Assembly (NCBI GenBank): GCA_026393835.1
Contig: JAPKZK010000024.1
Location: 1-46,888, forward strand
DNA length: 46,888 nucleotides
Direction of reading: 5' to 3'
From: Candidatus Aminicenantota bacterium
GTDB taxonomy: Bacteria > Acidobacteriota > Aminicenantia > UBA2199
Below are positions 36,062 through 44,897 of the stretch, in pieces; position 1 is the stretch's first letter, and every line of letters begins with the position of its first letter. The translations under genes were made by a program, and so were the position numbers. The notes beneath the pieces are model-generated. The model saw only the letters and a list, made by a program, of their open reading frames with translations, was not told the DNA's origin and searched no databases.

Positions 36062-36994
36062 TTATGGGGTGATTAATTTTAATTTCAACAGGTTTTCCCG
36101 GATTTTATCGATGTAAATGCCGGCGCCGGCTGTGGACTTATCGTTATAGAAAAGGCCCCAGAGATAGTTCCCGTTTTGTTTGATATTCATCATGCCGTTG
36201 GAGCGGTAGTATGGGTCCTGGAACCGGTAGAAATCTTTTCCCGGGTTTTCTTCGACGGTCATGCCTTTGCTTTTGGCCAGGTTTAAATAGTCGTCCAGGA
36301 TTTTGCGGGCGCCTTTTTCATCATCGGTCTCTATAATAAAGACCTGGATTTTTCTTCCTTCCTTTTCATAGTCTACCGTGAAAGCGGAGTGCAGGAAAGA
36401 GTGGCCCAGGAAATTTTGGGCGATATAGCGTTCGGAATATTCGACTTTTTCTTCCGTGGGGAAACATTCCAATACCCTGGGGAGCGGGAACCGGTTCTCG
36501 CCCTGGATTTTTTGGGCAATTTGTTGGGCGGCTTCTTTAAGGATGGTTTCATCCTTGTCCCCCAGGTCAAAGCCGCTGAGCTTGATATAGTAGCAGCCTG
36601 CCAGGAAATTGAGTACGCCTTTTTCATAGTAACCCTGGGCGCCGATGGGGATAAAGGGGCCTTTGGCCGGTTTTTCCTGGCTGTAGACGCCGAAACCGTT
36701 TTTAGCGTTGTTGTGGCGGTAGATATCCACGGTAATAGAGCCTTTGGGGTTGCTTTCATAGGCAACGCTGACCAGTTCCTGGAAATCGTAACTTAAAAAG
36801 ACATCGGCGGCGCCATCGATGTATTCGTACAGGTTATCGGGTGTATAGGCGTCGATATTTCCTTTTTGCGTCCATCCCTCGATCTGGGGGAAAAGCGTTT
36901 TCATATCTGCGGGTGCACTTGATGCGCTGTTAAGGGAAAAGGGAAAAAGGAAACATCCTATTATTAAGGTACTGAGTAAGATGTATTTTTTCAA
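36062..36994 (-). CDS. DUF6599-type exported protein
   Basis: A 310-residue secreted protein, paralogous in plan to the one at 31140-32066: LYEYIDGAADVFLSYDFQEL, VDIYRHNNAKNGFGVYSQE, and a second half with YIAQNFLGHSFLHSAFTVDY. The start is a TTG at 36994 six bases after AAGGAGG (reading MKKYILLSTLIIGCFLFPFS, a good signal peptide). An upstream ATG at 37042 has no ribosome site. It is the first gene of the operon; the regulator ATG follows its stop directly. Confidence 0.75.
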   Translation of the reverse strand: MKKYILLSTLIIGCFLFPFSLNSASSAPADMKTLFPQIEGWTQKGNIDAYTPDNLYEYIDGAADVFLSYDFQELVSVAYESNPKGSITVDIYRHNNAKNGFGVYSQEKPAKGPFIPIGAQGYYEKGVLNFLAGCYYIKLSGFDLGDKDETILKEAAQQIAQKIQGENRFPLPRVLECFPTEEKVEYSERYIAQNFLGHSFLHSAFTVDYEKEGRKIQVFIIETDDEKGARKILDDYLNLAKSKGMTVEENPGKDFYRFQDPYYRSNGMMNIKQNGNYLWGLFYNDKSTAGAGIYIDKIRENLLKLKLITP

Positions 36995-37042
36995 ATGAAA
37001 CCTCCTTGGTTTGAAGTACAAATTATAATATGTTACAGGCAA

Positions 37043-37302
37043 AATAGCAAGAGTTCCAAAGAGGCATTTGAAGGAACAGGCGGCGCCTGTTCCCTACCAA
37101 TATGAGCATTGTGCAATACCTTTTCGGATAACCTCTTGCCGATTTTATTGGGTTTCATTTTTCTAATCACTTGATGATTTTGAAAAGGCTCATTATTCAG
37201 CCATGTAGGTTTATCTTAGTGGCATTAAAACTTGTCCCCAATGTGAAATTTATGAATCTGTGTTAAAATCGACTAAAAACAGCCGCCTCCGGCGGTGACA
37301 GT
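37043..37302. other. Gap between operons with a palindromic element
   Basis: About 260 bp without a gene. It contains a ggaacaggc/gcctgttcc palindrome (37073-37093) followed by ctaccaata, a member of the dispersed family seen at 44767 and 46398, and a short ccgcctccggcgg palindrome near 37285. Confidence 0.6.
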
Positions 37303-38919
37303 TTATTTTTCCTTGCCGATACCGATATTAAAACTGACCACTTGCTTATCCCCCACCTGGTGATATTGGGGTTCCCATATATCTCCCACCGGCGTCCGGG
37401 TATCGAAGACCACAAGATAACCCTCATTGCAAAATTCGGGGGCAAGATATTTCATCGATACCTGCTTAATTCCCTGTGTTAGCGTACGGGTTAGATTCTG
37501 CCGATTCACTTTCGTCTCTATTATATATTTTTCCCCCTTATAGGTAAGCATAATATCCATGATTCCCATACCGGACTTCACCTCATAGCGCAGGTCTCCT
37601 TCCCCGCCTTTTACATACTGGTAAAGCCACGCGGTCAGCATGAATTGACCTGTTATCTCATAGGGTTTCGTCTCTTTATAAAACGCCTGTACCCCAATTT
37701 GTGCGATATATTGACCAAAATCCAGCAAGATGTTTTCCATATTCAACCGGTCGCCTGGCGAAATATCCTGTAATGAGGCTATTTCTTCCGGTACACTGGC
37801 TTCGGTGAAAAAAGTCTCTATATATCTCTTTTTATAAATATCATTGGCTACTACTGCTTTGCTCTCTTTTTTCTTTATTAAGCCGTATTGCTCCAGCCAT
37901 GATTGGTCATTATCGTCGGGCTTATATTTGACATTATCGAATACGATTTCTACAAAGGTTTCTTTATACAGTTTAGCCTTTTCATAAAGGTTGTCGAAAT
38001 GATCATTTTTTTCCTGCAGCAGGACACCGATTGCTTGATCTACATCATTTTCATCTATGGGTTCAACGGTTCCCGGTTTGACGCCGATAGTCAAAATTGT
38101 GCCCAATCGATTTACCAGCCAGGTTTGCCCGGCGGTCACTTCATAAATTTTTTTTACAGCTTCTTCGGTGAAGGGTTGGTTGGTTTCATCCGTGTATTGA
38201 GCATAGAGGGCGCGTACATTTTTTAAAGAAAACGGCGGCAGGTCCACATGGTCCGCGATATTAAAAGGTGAAACGCCGCCCACTACGAGTTTGGTTATAT
38301 TACGAATGCCGATCAGCCCCACGGAATAAAGCGCTTTCTGCTTTACATTTTTGTAACTCAGGTACAACTCCCTTAAAGAGGTTAGAAAATTGCTCAATTC
38401 ATGCAATGGGATGCCGTCGAATTCGTCGATGAAAATAACGATCTTTTTGAATTGCAAGAGCTCGTTTAATTCCTCGAATAAGAATCTGAAGGAGATATTA
38501 TCGGTCAACCGGTGTTGGTTTAGATATTGTTGAACCGCTTCGGCCTTTTCGCAGCCGACTTCTCTCAGCCTGTTTATCAATTGCCTATAAAGGTATTTTT
38601 CGACCGTTGCATAAAACCGGGTTTTATCCAAATCGCTGAAGTCCTGGAAGCCTAATAATACAGCCACATACGTTTTATCTTTGTGCAATTCGGTGCGTAT
38701 TCCCTCAAGGAATGTTGTTTTGCCGCTTTGCCTGGGTGCAAATATGGAAAAGTAACGGCCCAGGTCAATCATGGTTTGAATATCTTGATTATCCGTGTTG
38801 ACAACATTTTCAAGGTGGACATGATAAGACATTTCAGGATTTACCGATCCTGATTTCTCAAAGACTCGCACCGGTTTTCGATACGTCTTTTCATTTATAT
38901 TTCCTGGTTGTTCGGTCAT
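37303..38919 (-). CDS. AAA-like ATPase with C-terminal PD-(D/E)XK nuclease domain (paralogue 3)
   Basis: A 538-residue member of the same family: Walker A APRQSGKTT (61-69), Walker B KIVIFIDEFDGI, and C-terminal GIMDIMLTYKGEKYIIETKV with D...E-x-K. It is more diverged than the other two and longer at its N-terminus. There is no ribosome site; the ATG at 38919 lies six bases behind the promoter at 38926-38954. It is not part of an operon. Confidence 0.85.
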   Translation of the reverse strand: MTEQPGNINEKTYRKPVRVFEKSGSVNPEMSYHVHLENVVNTDNQDIQTMIDLGRYFSIFAPRQSGKTTFLEGIRTELHKDKTYVAVLLGFQDFSDLDKTRFYATVEKYLYRQLINRLREVGCEKAEAVQQYLNQHRLTDNISFRFLFEELNELLQFKKIVIFIDEFDGIPLHELSNFLTSLRELYLSYKNVKQKALYSVGLIGIRNITKLVVGGVSPFNIADHVDLPPFSLKNVRALYAQYTDETNQPFTEEAVKKIYEVTAGQTWLVNRLGTILTIGVKPGTVEPIDENDVDQAIGVLLQEKNDHFDNLYEKAKLYKETFVEIVFDNVKYKPDDNDQSWLEQYGLIKKKESKAVVANDIYKKRYIETFFTEASVPEEIASLQDISPGDRLNMENILLDFGQYIAQIGVQAFYKETKPYEITGQFMLTAWLYQYVKGGEGDLRYEVKSGMGIMDIMLTYKGEKYIIETKVNRQNLTRTLTQGIKQVSMKYLAPEFCNEGYLVVFDTRTPVGDIWEPQYHQVGDKQVVSFNIGIGKEK

Positions 38920-38925
38920 GCTTTA

Positions 38926-38954
38926 ATCATATTGCATAGGTTAAAATTTGTCAA
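38926..38954 (-). promoter_or_regulatory. Leaderless-type promoter of paralogue 3
   Basis: TTGACA (38949-38954 on the minus strand), a 17-bp spacer and TATGAT (38926-38931), six bases before the ATG at 38919. Confidence 0.65.
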
Positions 38955-39146
38955 GGGTATGAAAGAAAAAAGCCCATGGCCCGCGGAACACACGAAAAAC
39001 GCGAAAGATTTTTTTGTTTGTAATTTGTGGTTTTTAATGTGTGATTTCGCCTTCGGGCTTTGGCCATTGGGATTTGTTTCGGATTTCGGATTTTCCTTTC
39101 ATCATCCATCATTCATCATTTTATTTCATTACAATTCCTATTGTGG

Positions 39147-39175
39147 TTGCATTTTTTTTTTATTCGTTATATTAT
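39147..39175 (+). promoter_or_regulatory. Promoter of the GYD-domain gene
   Basis: TTGCAT (39147-39152), a T-rich 17-bp spacer and TATTAT (39170-39175), followed by GGAGG and the ATG at 39199. Confidence 0.55.
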
Positions 39176-39198
39176 TACCACCGTAACGGAGGTAAAAC

Positions 39199-39498
39199 AT
39201 GGCACTATATGTGTTAATGACAAAATTAACCCCTGAAATATCGGCAGACTTGAAAAAACGGGAAGCCATCGGGAAAGAATGGAAGAAAAGAGTCGATAAG
39301 GTGTGCCCGGATGTCGTCTGGAAAGCCCACTATGCTTTACTGGGCCCCTACGATTTTATGGACATTTATGAAGCGGACAGCGATGAAACCGCGGCAAAAG
39401 TTTCCATGATCACCCGCTCCAACGGCGCCCTTTCGGTGGAAACCTGGCCCGCCTTTAACTGGTCCCACTTCCTGGAAATTATTAAAGACTGCCGATAA
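39199..39498 (+). CDS. GYD-domain protein
   Basis: A 99-residue soluble protein. The family signature GPYDFMDIYEA is at 49-59, preceded by a strand MALYVLMTKL and followed by helix and strands as in ferredoxin-like alpha/beta dimers. The biochemical role of the family is not established. GGAGG seven bases upstream and a promoter at 39147-39175 support this start. It lies 67 bp before the M1 peptidase gene, which has its own promoter. Confidence 0.88.
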   Translation: MALYVLMTKLTPEISADLKKREAIGKEWKKRVDKVCPDVVWKAHYALLGPYDFMDIYEADSDETAAKVSMITRSNGALSVETWPAFNWSHFLEIIKDCR

Positions 39499-39530
39499 AA
39501 AATTTTAAAGCAAAAAAATACGCAGACTAG

Positions 39531-39559
39531 TTGAAAAAGCAACGGAATTCCTTTAAAAT
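39531..39559 (+). promoter_or_regulatory. Leaderless-type promoter of the M1 peptidase gene
   Basis: TTGAAA (39531-39536), a 17-bp spacer and TAAAAT (39554-39559), six bases before the ATG at 39566. No ribosome site is present. Confidence 0.6.
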
Positions 39560-39565
39560 TCCTTT

Positions 39566-42130
39566 ATGATGAAATATTATACTTCCAACCGCCGTCCGGA
39601 TTCGTGGATTAAAAAAATCGCCATCGCTGTCTTCCTGGCCTGGGCAGTTTCAGGCCACGGCCTTTACGCACAGGTAAATAGCGATACCCCCATCATCAAC
39701 ACCGTCGCCGCGGATGAAACCGATAATAATGAATTATTAATCTCCGCGGTAACGGGGAAAAAATGGGAACAACTGCCGCCCCTGTTTAAGGATGACAGTT
39801 ACAAAACTTTAAAAAACTATTTTGAAGATGTCCGCTCCATTATAATTACCCCCTCCCAACCCAACCATTTGAACTATAAAGCCAAATTCGAGTCCCAGGG
39901 TGAGATGGGGGTTATGATTTTTGAAAAAAAAGAAGGCAAGTACCTGGACCTGCAAATTAAAAACCAGATCAAACCGCTTTACTTTATGGACAAGTTCAAG
40001 ATATATAAAGCCGACAATAATCATATAACCCTGGGCGACGCCCAAATCGATTTTATATCCGGTTTATTCTATGAAAGCGTGCCCAATGGCTTGCTGCTGA
40101 TTTTTAAAGGCAAGTGGAACTTTTCCATAACACCCAATGACGATGAAGAAAAGCTGACTCTAACACGGTTGTATAAAAAAGATTCATTTGAAAAAGCTAG
40201 TGAAACCGGGATATTTATACTGGAGAAAAAAAATTTCCTGCGCTCCTTGCCTTTGCTGGGGGAGACTGTCGCGCCCGACCAGGAGGCGCAAGCTATCTTC
40301 GATACCTACCGGGATATCTATGGGATAAACATCGAACAATTTAACGAATACTGGTACTTGCCGTTTCCCGAAAGCTCCAATGTGGTGTTATTCGATAAAG
40401 ATAAGAAATCCCATTATTTTTATTTCCACGATGAGAGCCAGGCGCCGGATACCCAAATGACAGAATTGGATACGGATAAAATACTGCTTAATTACAATGC
40501 CTACAAAAATATGAAGTTAAGTTTCGGCGGCGGGGGCAGCGGTGTTTCCCGACTGAACCTGGACGTCTATTTAAACCCCCGGGATAATTATATTTCAGGG
40601 AACACCATTGTCTCTTATAAGAGCGTTTCCAATTCCAGGGAATTGCGTCTTTCCGAAGGACTTGATGTGGTGAGCTATTTTACCTTCGGATCAAAAGATT
40701 TGAATGTATTCAGAAAAAAAGAAAAATATTATTTCATGGGGGAAGGGGCGGACACGCTTTTTATTAATTATAAGGGCCGCATCAAATCTTCCGTGGAGAA
40801 CCTGGAGTTGTTCAAATCGCCCCAGGATACGGCCCGGGAAGGGCCCGGCCCGGATCCCTCCTCGTTTTATTATTTATCCTGGACAAAGGATTTCTATCCC
40901 AATCCCGGGGAGGATTTCTTTGAAAGTTCCGTTACCGTCAACCTTCCCGCCGGGATAAACTGCCTGGCCTCCGGGAATTCCGCTGAAAAAACCGGGACCA
41001 CGGGCGATACCAATACTTTTAAATTTACCAGCCCCAATACCAAAGGGATTTCCCTGGTTACCGGGAACTTTAATCTCTCCCAAAAACAGGACTCAAAAAT
41101 ACCACTTCATTTCTATACGTACGACACTTTTCGTTACCCCAGGGACCTGGAGTTAACGGATGTCAAAAACGCCTTCGACTTTTTCCTCCAGCGCTTCGGT
41201 TCCCTGGATTTATCCGCCGTAAACATACTGTTAAGAAGGGGCAAAATGGCAGGCGGGGTCAGCAATTCCGGCTTCATCGTGGTCCTTATTCCTTATGAAA
41301 GAACTCCTGGGACCAGCCCTAATCCCCTGGCCCTGGAAAAAATTACGACTGAAAAGAAAATCCTCAGCCCTATTTTAATGCGGGACCGCACTGAAGATCA
41401 CATTATCCACGAATTGGCCCATCAATGGTGGGGCGGGGTTATTTCATGGAAATCTTACCAGGATGTCTGGTTAACGGAAGGATTGGCGCATTTTTCCGTG
41501 CTCTATTATTTGAAAAACAAACTCTCGCCGCGGGAATTCAAAGGGATCGTAAGAGATCTAAAACGCTGGGCCTACCGTTACAACGACAGCGGCCCCATTA
41601 TTTACGGCCCCCGGATCAATTTGCTTGAGAGTAAGTACGAGATTTACCAGTCCGTTATTTATAATAAAAGCGCCCTGGTGCTTTTAATGCTGCTGGATTT
41701 GATCGGCGAAAAAGAATTCGATCACCGGCTCCAGGCGGTGATAAAAAAATACAAATACCAGAGCCTGAGTTCCATGCAGTTTATCCGCCAATTCAGCGGC
41801 AATAACAAAATGATCTTCGATTTCTTCAGGAAATGGATATTCTCAAGGGCCATCCCGGTAGTGGAACTGACTTTAGTGGAAGATGACAGCGATATGGATA
41901 AGAAAGACTTCAAGAAAGTAGTTATCCGCGTAACGCAATTGGACACGGATTTTATTTTCCCTCTTAAGCTGAGGGTCGCCACCCAGAAAGGAACCTCTAT
42001 CGAAACGGTTATTATGAAAGCAAAAGAACAGAAATTTATTATCAAAAGAGACGCCACAATCAAGACTATCGAGGTGGCCGAATCGGATTACCTGGTTAAA
42101 GAGAAAAAACAGCCGCCGCCAAATTTTTAG
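39566..42130 (+). CDS. M1-family (gluzincin) metallopeptidase, exported
   Basis: An 854-residue protein with an N-terminal signal anchor (IKKIAIAVFLAWAVSGHGLY, ending near AQ at residue 36). The zinc site is HELAH at 615-619 followed after 18 residues by E638 in DVWLTEGLAH, the HExxH-x18-E of M1 aminopeptidases. Residues 330-520 form the usual beta N-domain (LNLDVYLNPRDNYISGNTIV). The exopeptidase GxMEN motif is not present in its usual form: KMAGGVSNSGFIVV stands at that place, so true aminopeptidase activity is uncertain. The first ~300 residues are an extra, unrecognised region. Confidence 0.88.
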   Translation: MMKYYTSNRRPDSWIKKIAIAVFLAWAVSGHGLYAQVNSDTPIINTVAADETDNNELLISAVTGKKWEQLPPLFKDDSYKTLKNYFEDVRSIIITPSQPNHLNYKAKFESQGEMGVMIFEKKEGKYLDLQIKNQIKPLYFMDKFKIYKADNNHITLGDAQIDFISGLFYESVPNGLLLIFKGKWNFSITPNDDEEKLTLTRLYKKDSFEKASETGIFILEKKNFLRSLPLLGETVAPDQEAQAIFDTYRDIYGINIEQFNEYWYLPFPESSNVVLFDKDKKSHYFYFHDESQAPDTQMTELDTDKILLNYNAYKNMKLSFGGGGSGVSRLNLDVYLNPRDNYISGNTIVSYKSVSNSRELRLSEGLDVVSYFTFGSKDLNVFRKKEKYYFMGEGADTLFINYKGRIKSSVENLELFKSPQDTAREGPGPDPSSFYYLSWTKDFYPNPGEDFFESSVTVNLPAGINCLASGNSAEKTGTTGDTNTFKFTSPNTKGISLVTGNFNLSQKQDSKIPLHFYTYDTFRYPRDLELTDVKNAFDFFLQRFGSLDLSAVNILLRRGKMAGGVSNSGFIVVLIPYERTPGTSPNPLALEKITTEKKILSPILMRDRTEDHIIHELAHQWWGGVISWKSYQDVWLTEGLAHFSVLYYLKNKLSPREFKGIVRDLKRWAYRYNDSGPIIYGPRINLLESKYEIYQSVIYNKSALVLLMLLDLIGEKEFDHRLQAVIKKYKYQSLSSMQFIRQFSGNNKMIFDFFRKWIFSRAIPVVELTLVEDDSDMDKKDFKKVVIRVTQLDTDFIFPLKLRVATQKGTSIETVIMKAKEQKFIIKRDATIKTIEVAESDYLVKEKKQPPPNF

Positions 42131-42306
42131 TCGATGTCGTCCCTGGTGAGATAATTATAGACTATGGAACCGGCGGGGTTGCAGACTTTCCACTCACCGG
42201 TTTCTTTATCCCGGTAGTATCGGGCAGAAGTTTCCGGGTTTGGGTTAGGCGAAGGTTCTTCGGTATTTTTCGCCGGGGTATCTTCAGGTTTGGGTCTCGT
42301 TTTCAT
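42127..42306 (-). CDS. Small hypothetical protein (59 aa)
   Basis: A proline/glutamate-rich start (MKTRPKPEDTPAKNTEEPSP) is followed by a compact end with SARYYRDKETGEWKVCNP, AGSIVYNYL and TRDDID. I do not recognise it. The open frame extends upstream to 42489 but would translate a palindromic intergenic element. The ATG at 42306 lies six bases behind a promoter (42313-42341) of the leaderless type, which decides the start. Its 3' end overlaps the end of the M1 peptidase gene by 4 bp, convergently. Confidence 0.5.
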   Translation of the reverse strand: MKTRPKPEDTPAKNTEEPSPNPNPETSARYYRDKETGEWKVCNPAGSIVYNYLTRDDID

Positions 42307-42312
42307 GATAGG

Positions 42313-42341
42313 ATTGTAACTGAAAAATAGGTAAATTTCAA
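42313..42341 (-). promoter_or_regulatory. Leaderless-type promoter of the 59-aa gene
   Basis: TTGAAA (42336-42341 on the minus strand), a 17-bp spacer and TACAAT (42313-42318), six bases before the ATG at 42306. Confidence 0.55.
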
Positions 42342-42344
42342 GCA

Positions 42345-42490
42345 ATTGCCTCCGGCGGGTCAGAACCTTTTTGAAAAAAGCCCTCACGGAGGGCGAGGTT
42401 CCCGACACCTCCAAAAACTTTTGTTTAGTTGGAAGTTTTGGGAAGTCCAGAAACCCTTTTTCAAAAGGGTTTCTGGCCGCCGGAGGCATT
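42345..42490. repeat. Two head-to-head copies of the CCTCCGGCGG palindromic element
   Basis: The left copy starts tgcctccggcgggtcagaac and contains a nested gccctc/gagggc hairpin (about 42379-42393). The right copy, inverted, has a 14-bp stem (42447-42460 with 42463-42476) and ends ggccgccggaggcattt. Both share the plan of 25411-25473. They fill the divergent gap between the 59-aa gene and the aldehyde oxidoreductase gene. Confidence 0.75.
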
Positions 42491-42508
42491 TAAAAATAAG
42501 GAGAAATC

Positions 42509-44761
42509 ATGCACGGTTATACTGGAAAAATACTTAACGTCAACCTGACCGAAGGTCGCTGCGTTGAAGAACAACTGCCCGGGAGTTTCTATTACAAATA
42601 TTTATCCGGCATAGGCCTTGCCACCCGGCTGCTGTACGAGCGGATACCGAAAGGCGCCGATCCCCTGGGACCGGATAACATCCTGGCCTTTGTGTCCGGG
42701 CTGCTGACAGGAACCGGCAGCCTGTTCACCGGCCGCTGGATGGCCGCCGCCAAATCCCCACTAACCCATACCTGGGGCGACGCCAACTGCGGCGGTAATT
42801 TCTCACCCGCCATTAAACAGTGCGGATATGACGGCATATTCATTTCCGGCGTCAGCCCACGCCCCGTGTACCTCCGCATCGGCGGCAAAGAACCCCAAAT
42901 CCTCCCGGCGGACGACCTCTGGGGCAAAGATACCACCTCCACCGAGGAGATTCTCATCTCCAGGACCGCCGGTAAGAAACGCCCTGCCGTCGCTTGCATC
43001 GGTCCCGCCGGCGAGAAACTCTCACTGATTGCCGGGATTTGCAACGACAAAGGACGCATCGCGGCGCGGTCCGGGTTGGGCGCGGTAATGGGTTCCAAAC
43101 GCCTGAAAGCCATCGTTCTGGAAGGCGCGCGGCCCGTGCGACCGGCCGACGGCGCGGCAATGAAACGCCTGAGCAAAATATGCAGCCGTCGCTCCCGCGG
43201 TCTCCCTATGCCCGGCGGAAAATTCCTTGTATTATTCGGGAAACTCACGGCCAAACTGGCCTTCCAACCTAAAATGGATGGAATACTCATCGCCTCCATG
43301 TTCGGCAAATGGGGGACCGTTAGTATGAACCAGTTTTCCACGGAACTAGGGGACGCGCCCATTAAAAACTGGAAAGGCAGTTGCAAAGATTACCCCGTGC
43401 GGCTATCCGACAGTATCGACCCGGACCGTATCCTGGCCCGGAGGAAAATGAAATACCATTGTTTCTCCTGCCCCCTGGGCTGCGGCGGGATATGCGACTT
43501 AAACATCAAAGGTAAAGAAGAGTGGCTGGAAACGCACAAACCGGAATATGAAACCGTCATGAGTTTCGGCGGCCTGCTGCTGAACAGCGACCTGGAGAGT
43601 ATTTTTTATATCAACGAATTGTTAAACCGCGCCGGTATGGATACCATTTCCGCGGGCGCGACCGTCGCCTTTGCCCAGGAGTGTTTCGAAAACGGCGTCC
43701 TTACCCTGGAAGATACCGGGGGTATCGACCTGACCTGGGGAAATGCGCAAGGCATTGTTGCCCTGGTGGAGAAAATGGCGACCCGCGAGGGCATCGGCGA
43801 TATTCTTGCCGACGGGGTTAAGGCGGCGTCGGAGAGGATCGGCAAAGGAAGCAGTGCATTTGCCGTTTCAGCCGGGGGCCAGGAACCGGCCATGCATGAT
43901 CCCCGAAGTGATCCCGGTTTCGGCCTGCACGCCAGCATCGAACCCACGCCGGGCCGGCATACTATCGGCGCACAGCAGTATTATGAGCTATATGCATTGT
44001 GGAAAAAGGTTAAAGGGCTCCCGAAACCCGGGTTCTTGATCCGGGTGAAAAGCAAATTCAACGCAGACCGTGAAAAGGCGGTCCGCGCAAAGGCCAATAG
44101 TTGTTACAGTCAGCTCTACAACGGGGCCGGGGTATGTCTTTTCGGGGCGCTCCTGGGCGCACACCGGGTCCCGGTTTTCGAATGGTTAAATGCGGCCGCC
44201 GGGTGGAACAGGGGGCCGGAAGAGTACATGGAAGTGGGACGAAGAATTCAAACGCTGAAACAGCTTTTCAATATCAAGCACGGGATCGCGCCGATTTCTC
44301 TTAAAATCCATCCCCGGACCGTGGGGGCGCCGCTGTTGACGGAAGGCCCAAACCGCGGCCGCTGCTTCGACCTTGAGAAAATGATGAAAGACTATTGGGA
44401 AGAAATCGGCTGGGACCGGGAAACGGGAATACCCACGATGAAAACCATCGAAGAATTGGGGTTAATCGCTGTAATGGAGGGTAATAAAGAGGATTTGCCG
44501 GTCCCGGTGGAAAAGGAAAGTTCCATCGCCCGGCATGCGCCCGCTAAAGGAAGCAAAGGAAGCAAGCCGGTTATCGATAAAAAAATTTGTATCGCCTGTA
44601 CGGCCTGTGTGCAGGCGTGTCCCGTCAGTTGCCTGGTCTTGAAACGCGACGACAGTGGAAACCCCAGTCCTTTCCCTGAATTACTGGAGCCTAACCGGTG
44701 TATCGGCTGTGGTTTTTGTGGAGAATGCTGCCCGGTCGATGCAATTACAATGAAAAATTGA
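42509..44761 (+). CDS. Aldehyde ferredoxin oxidoreductase family protein with C-terminal 2x[4Fe-4S] ferredoxin domain
   Basis: A 750-residue tungstopterin-type oxidoreductase. The N-terminal domain (MHGYTGKILNVNLTEGRC, SGIGLATRLLYERIP, GTGSLFTGRWMAAAKSPLT, WGDANCGGNFSPAIKQCGYD) binds the pterin cofactor. C318, C321, C325 (CFSCPLGC) and C543 (GVCLFG) are the expected ligands of the buried [4Fe-4S] cluster. The last ~65 residues carry CIACTACVQACP and CIGCGFCGECCP, two further clusters that normally sit on a separate ferredoxin. It probably oxidises aldehydes or reduces acids, but some relatives act on aromatic CoA esters, so the substrate is open. AAGGAG lies upstream of the ATG. Confidence 0.93.
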   Translation: MHGYTGKILNVNLTEGRCVEEQLPGSFYYKYLSGIGLATRLLYERIPKGADPLGPDNILAFVSGLLTGTGSLFTGRWMAAAKSPLTHTWGDANCGGNFSPAIKQCGYDGIFISGVSPRPVYLRIGGKEPQILPADDLWGKDTTSTEEILISRTAGKKRPAVACIGPAGEKLSLIAGICNDKGRIAARSGLGAVMGSKRLKAIVLEGARPVRPADGAAMKRLSKICSRRSRGLPMPGGKFLVLFGKLTAKLAFQPKMDGILIASMFGKWGTVSMNQFSTELGDAPIKNWKGSCKDYPVRLSDSIDPDRILARRKMKYHCFSCPLGCGGICDLNIKGKEEWLETHKPEYETVMSFGGLLLNSDLESIFYINELLNRAGMDTISAGATVAFAQECFENGVLTLEDTGGIDLTWGNAQGIVALVEKMATREGIGDILADGVKAASERIGKGSSAFAVSAGGQEPAMHDPRSDPGFGLHASIEPTPGRHTIGAQQYYELYALWKKVKGLPKPGFLIRVKSKFNADREKAVRAKANSCYSQLYNGAGVCLFGALLGAHRVPVFEWLNAAAGWNRGPEEYMEVGRRIQTLKQLFNIKHGIAPISLKIHPRTVGAPLLTEGPNRGRCFDLEKMMKDYWEEIGWDRETGIPTMKTIEELGLIAVMEGNKEDLPVPVEKESSIARHAPAKGSKGSKPVIDKKICIACTACVQACPVSCLVLKRDDSGNPSPFPELLEPNRCIGCGFCGECCPVDAITMKN

Positions 44762-44766
44762 AAATT

Positions 44767-44795
44767 GTAGGGAACAGGCATTGCCTGTTCCCTAC
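44767..44795. repeat. Palindromic element GTAGGGAACAGGCA
   Basis: A perfect 14-bp stem, gtagggaacaggca, with one loop base and its complement. It sits six bases after the aldehyde oxidoreductase stop and is followed by caata. It may act as a transcription end or RNA-stability hairpin. Confidence 0.85.
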
Positions 44796-44825
44796 CAATA
44801 AGCCATAAAAAAATTTAAATCATAG

Positions 44826-44854
44826 TTGACAAAGATTTCCGGGAGTGGCATATT
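44826..44854 (+). promoter_or_regulatory. Candidate promoter of the catalase gene
   Basis: TTGACA (44826-44831), a 17-bp spacer and CATATT (44849-44854), 43 bp before the catalase ATG. Confidence 0.45.
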
Positions 44855-44897
44855 TAGAATCGTTCCAATTATTATTTAAATGAAAAGGAGGAAAAAA

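Noticed and set aside
42307..42489. Longer N-terminus for the 59-residue gene
   Set aside because: It would encode the palindromic elements; the promoter six bases before 42306 decides the start.
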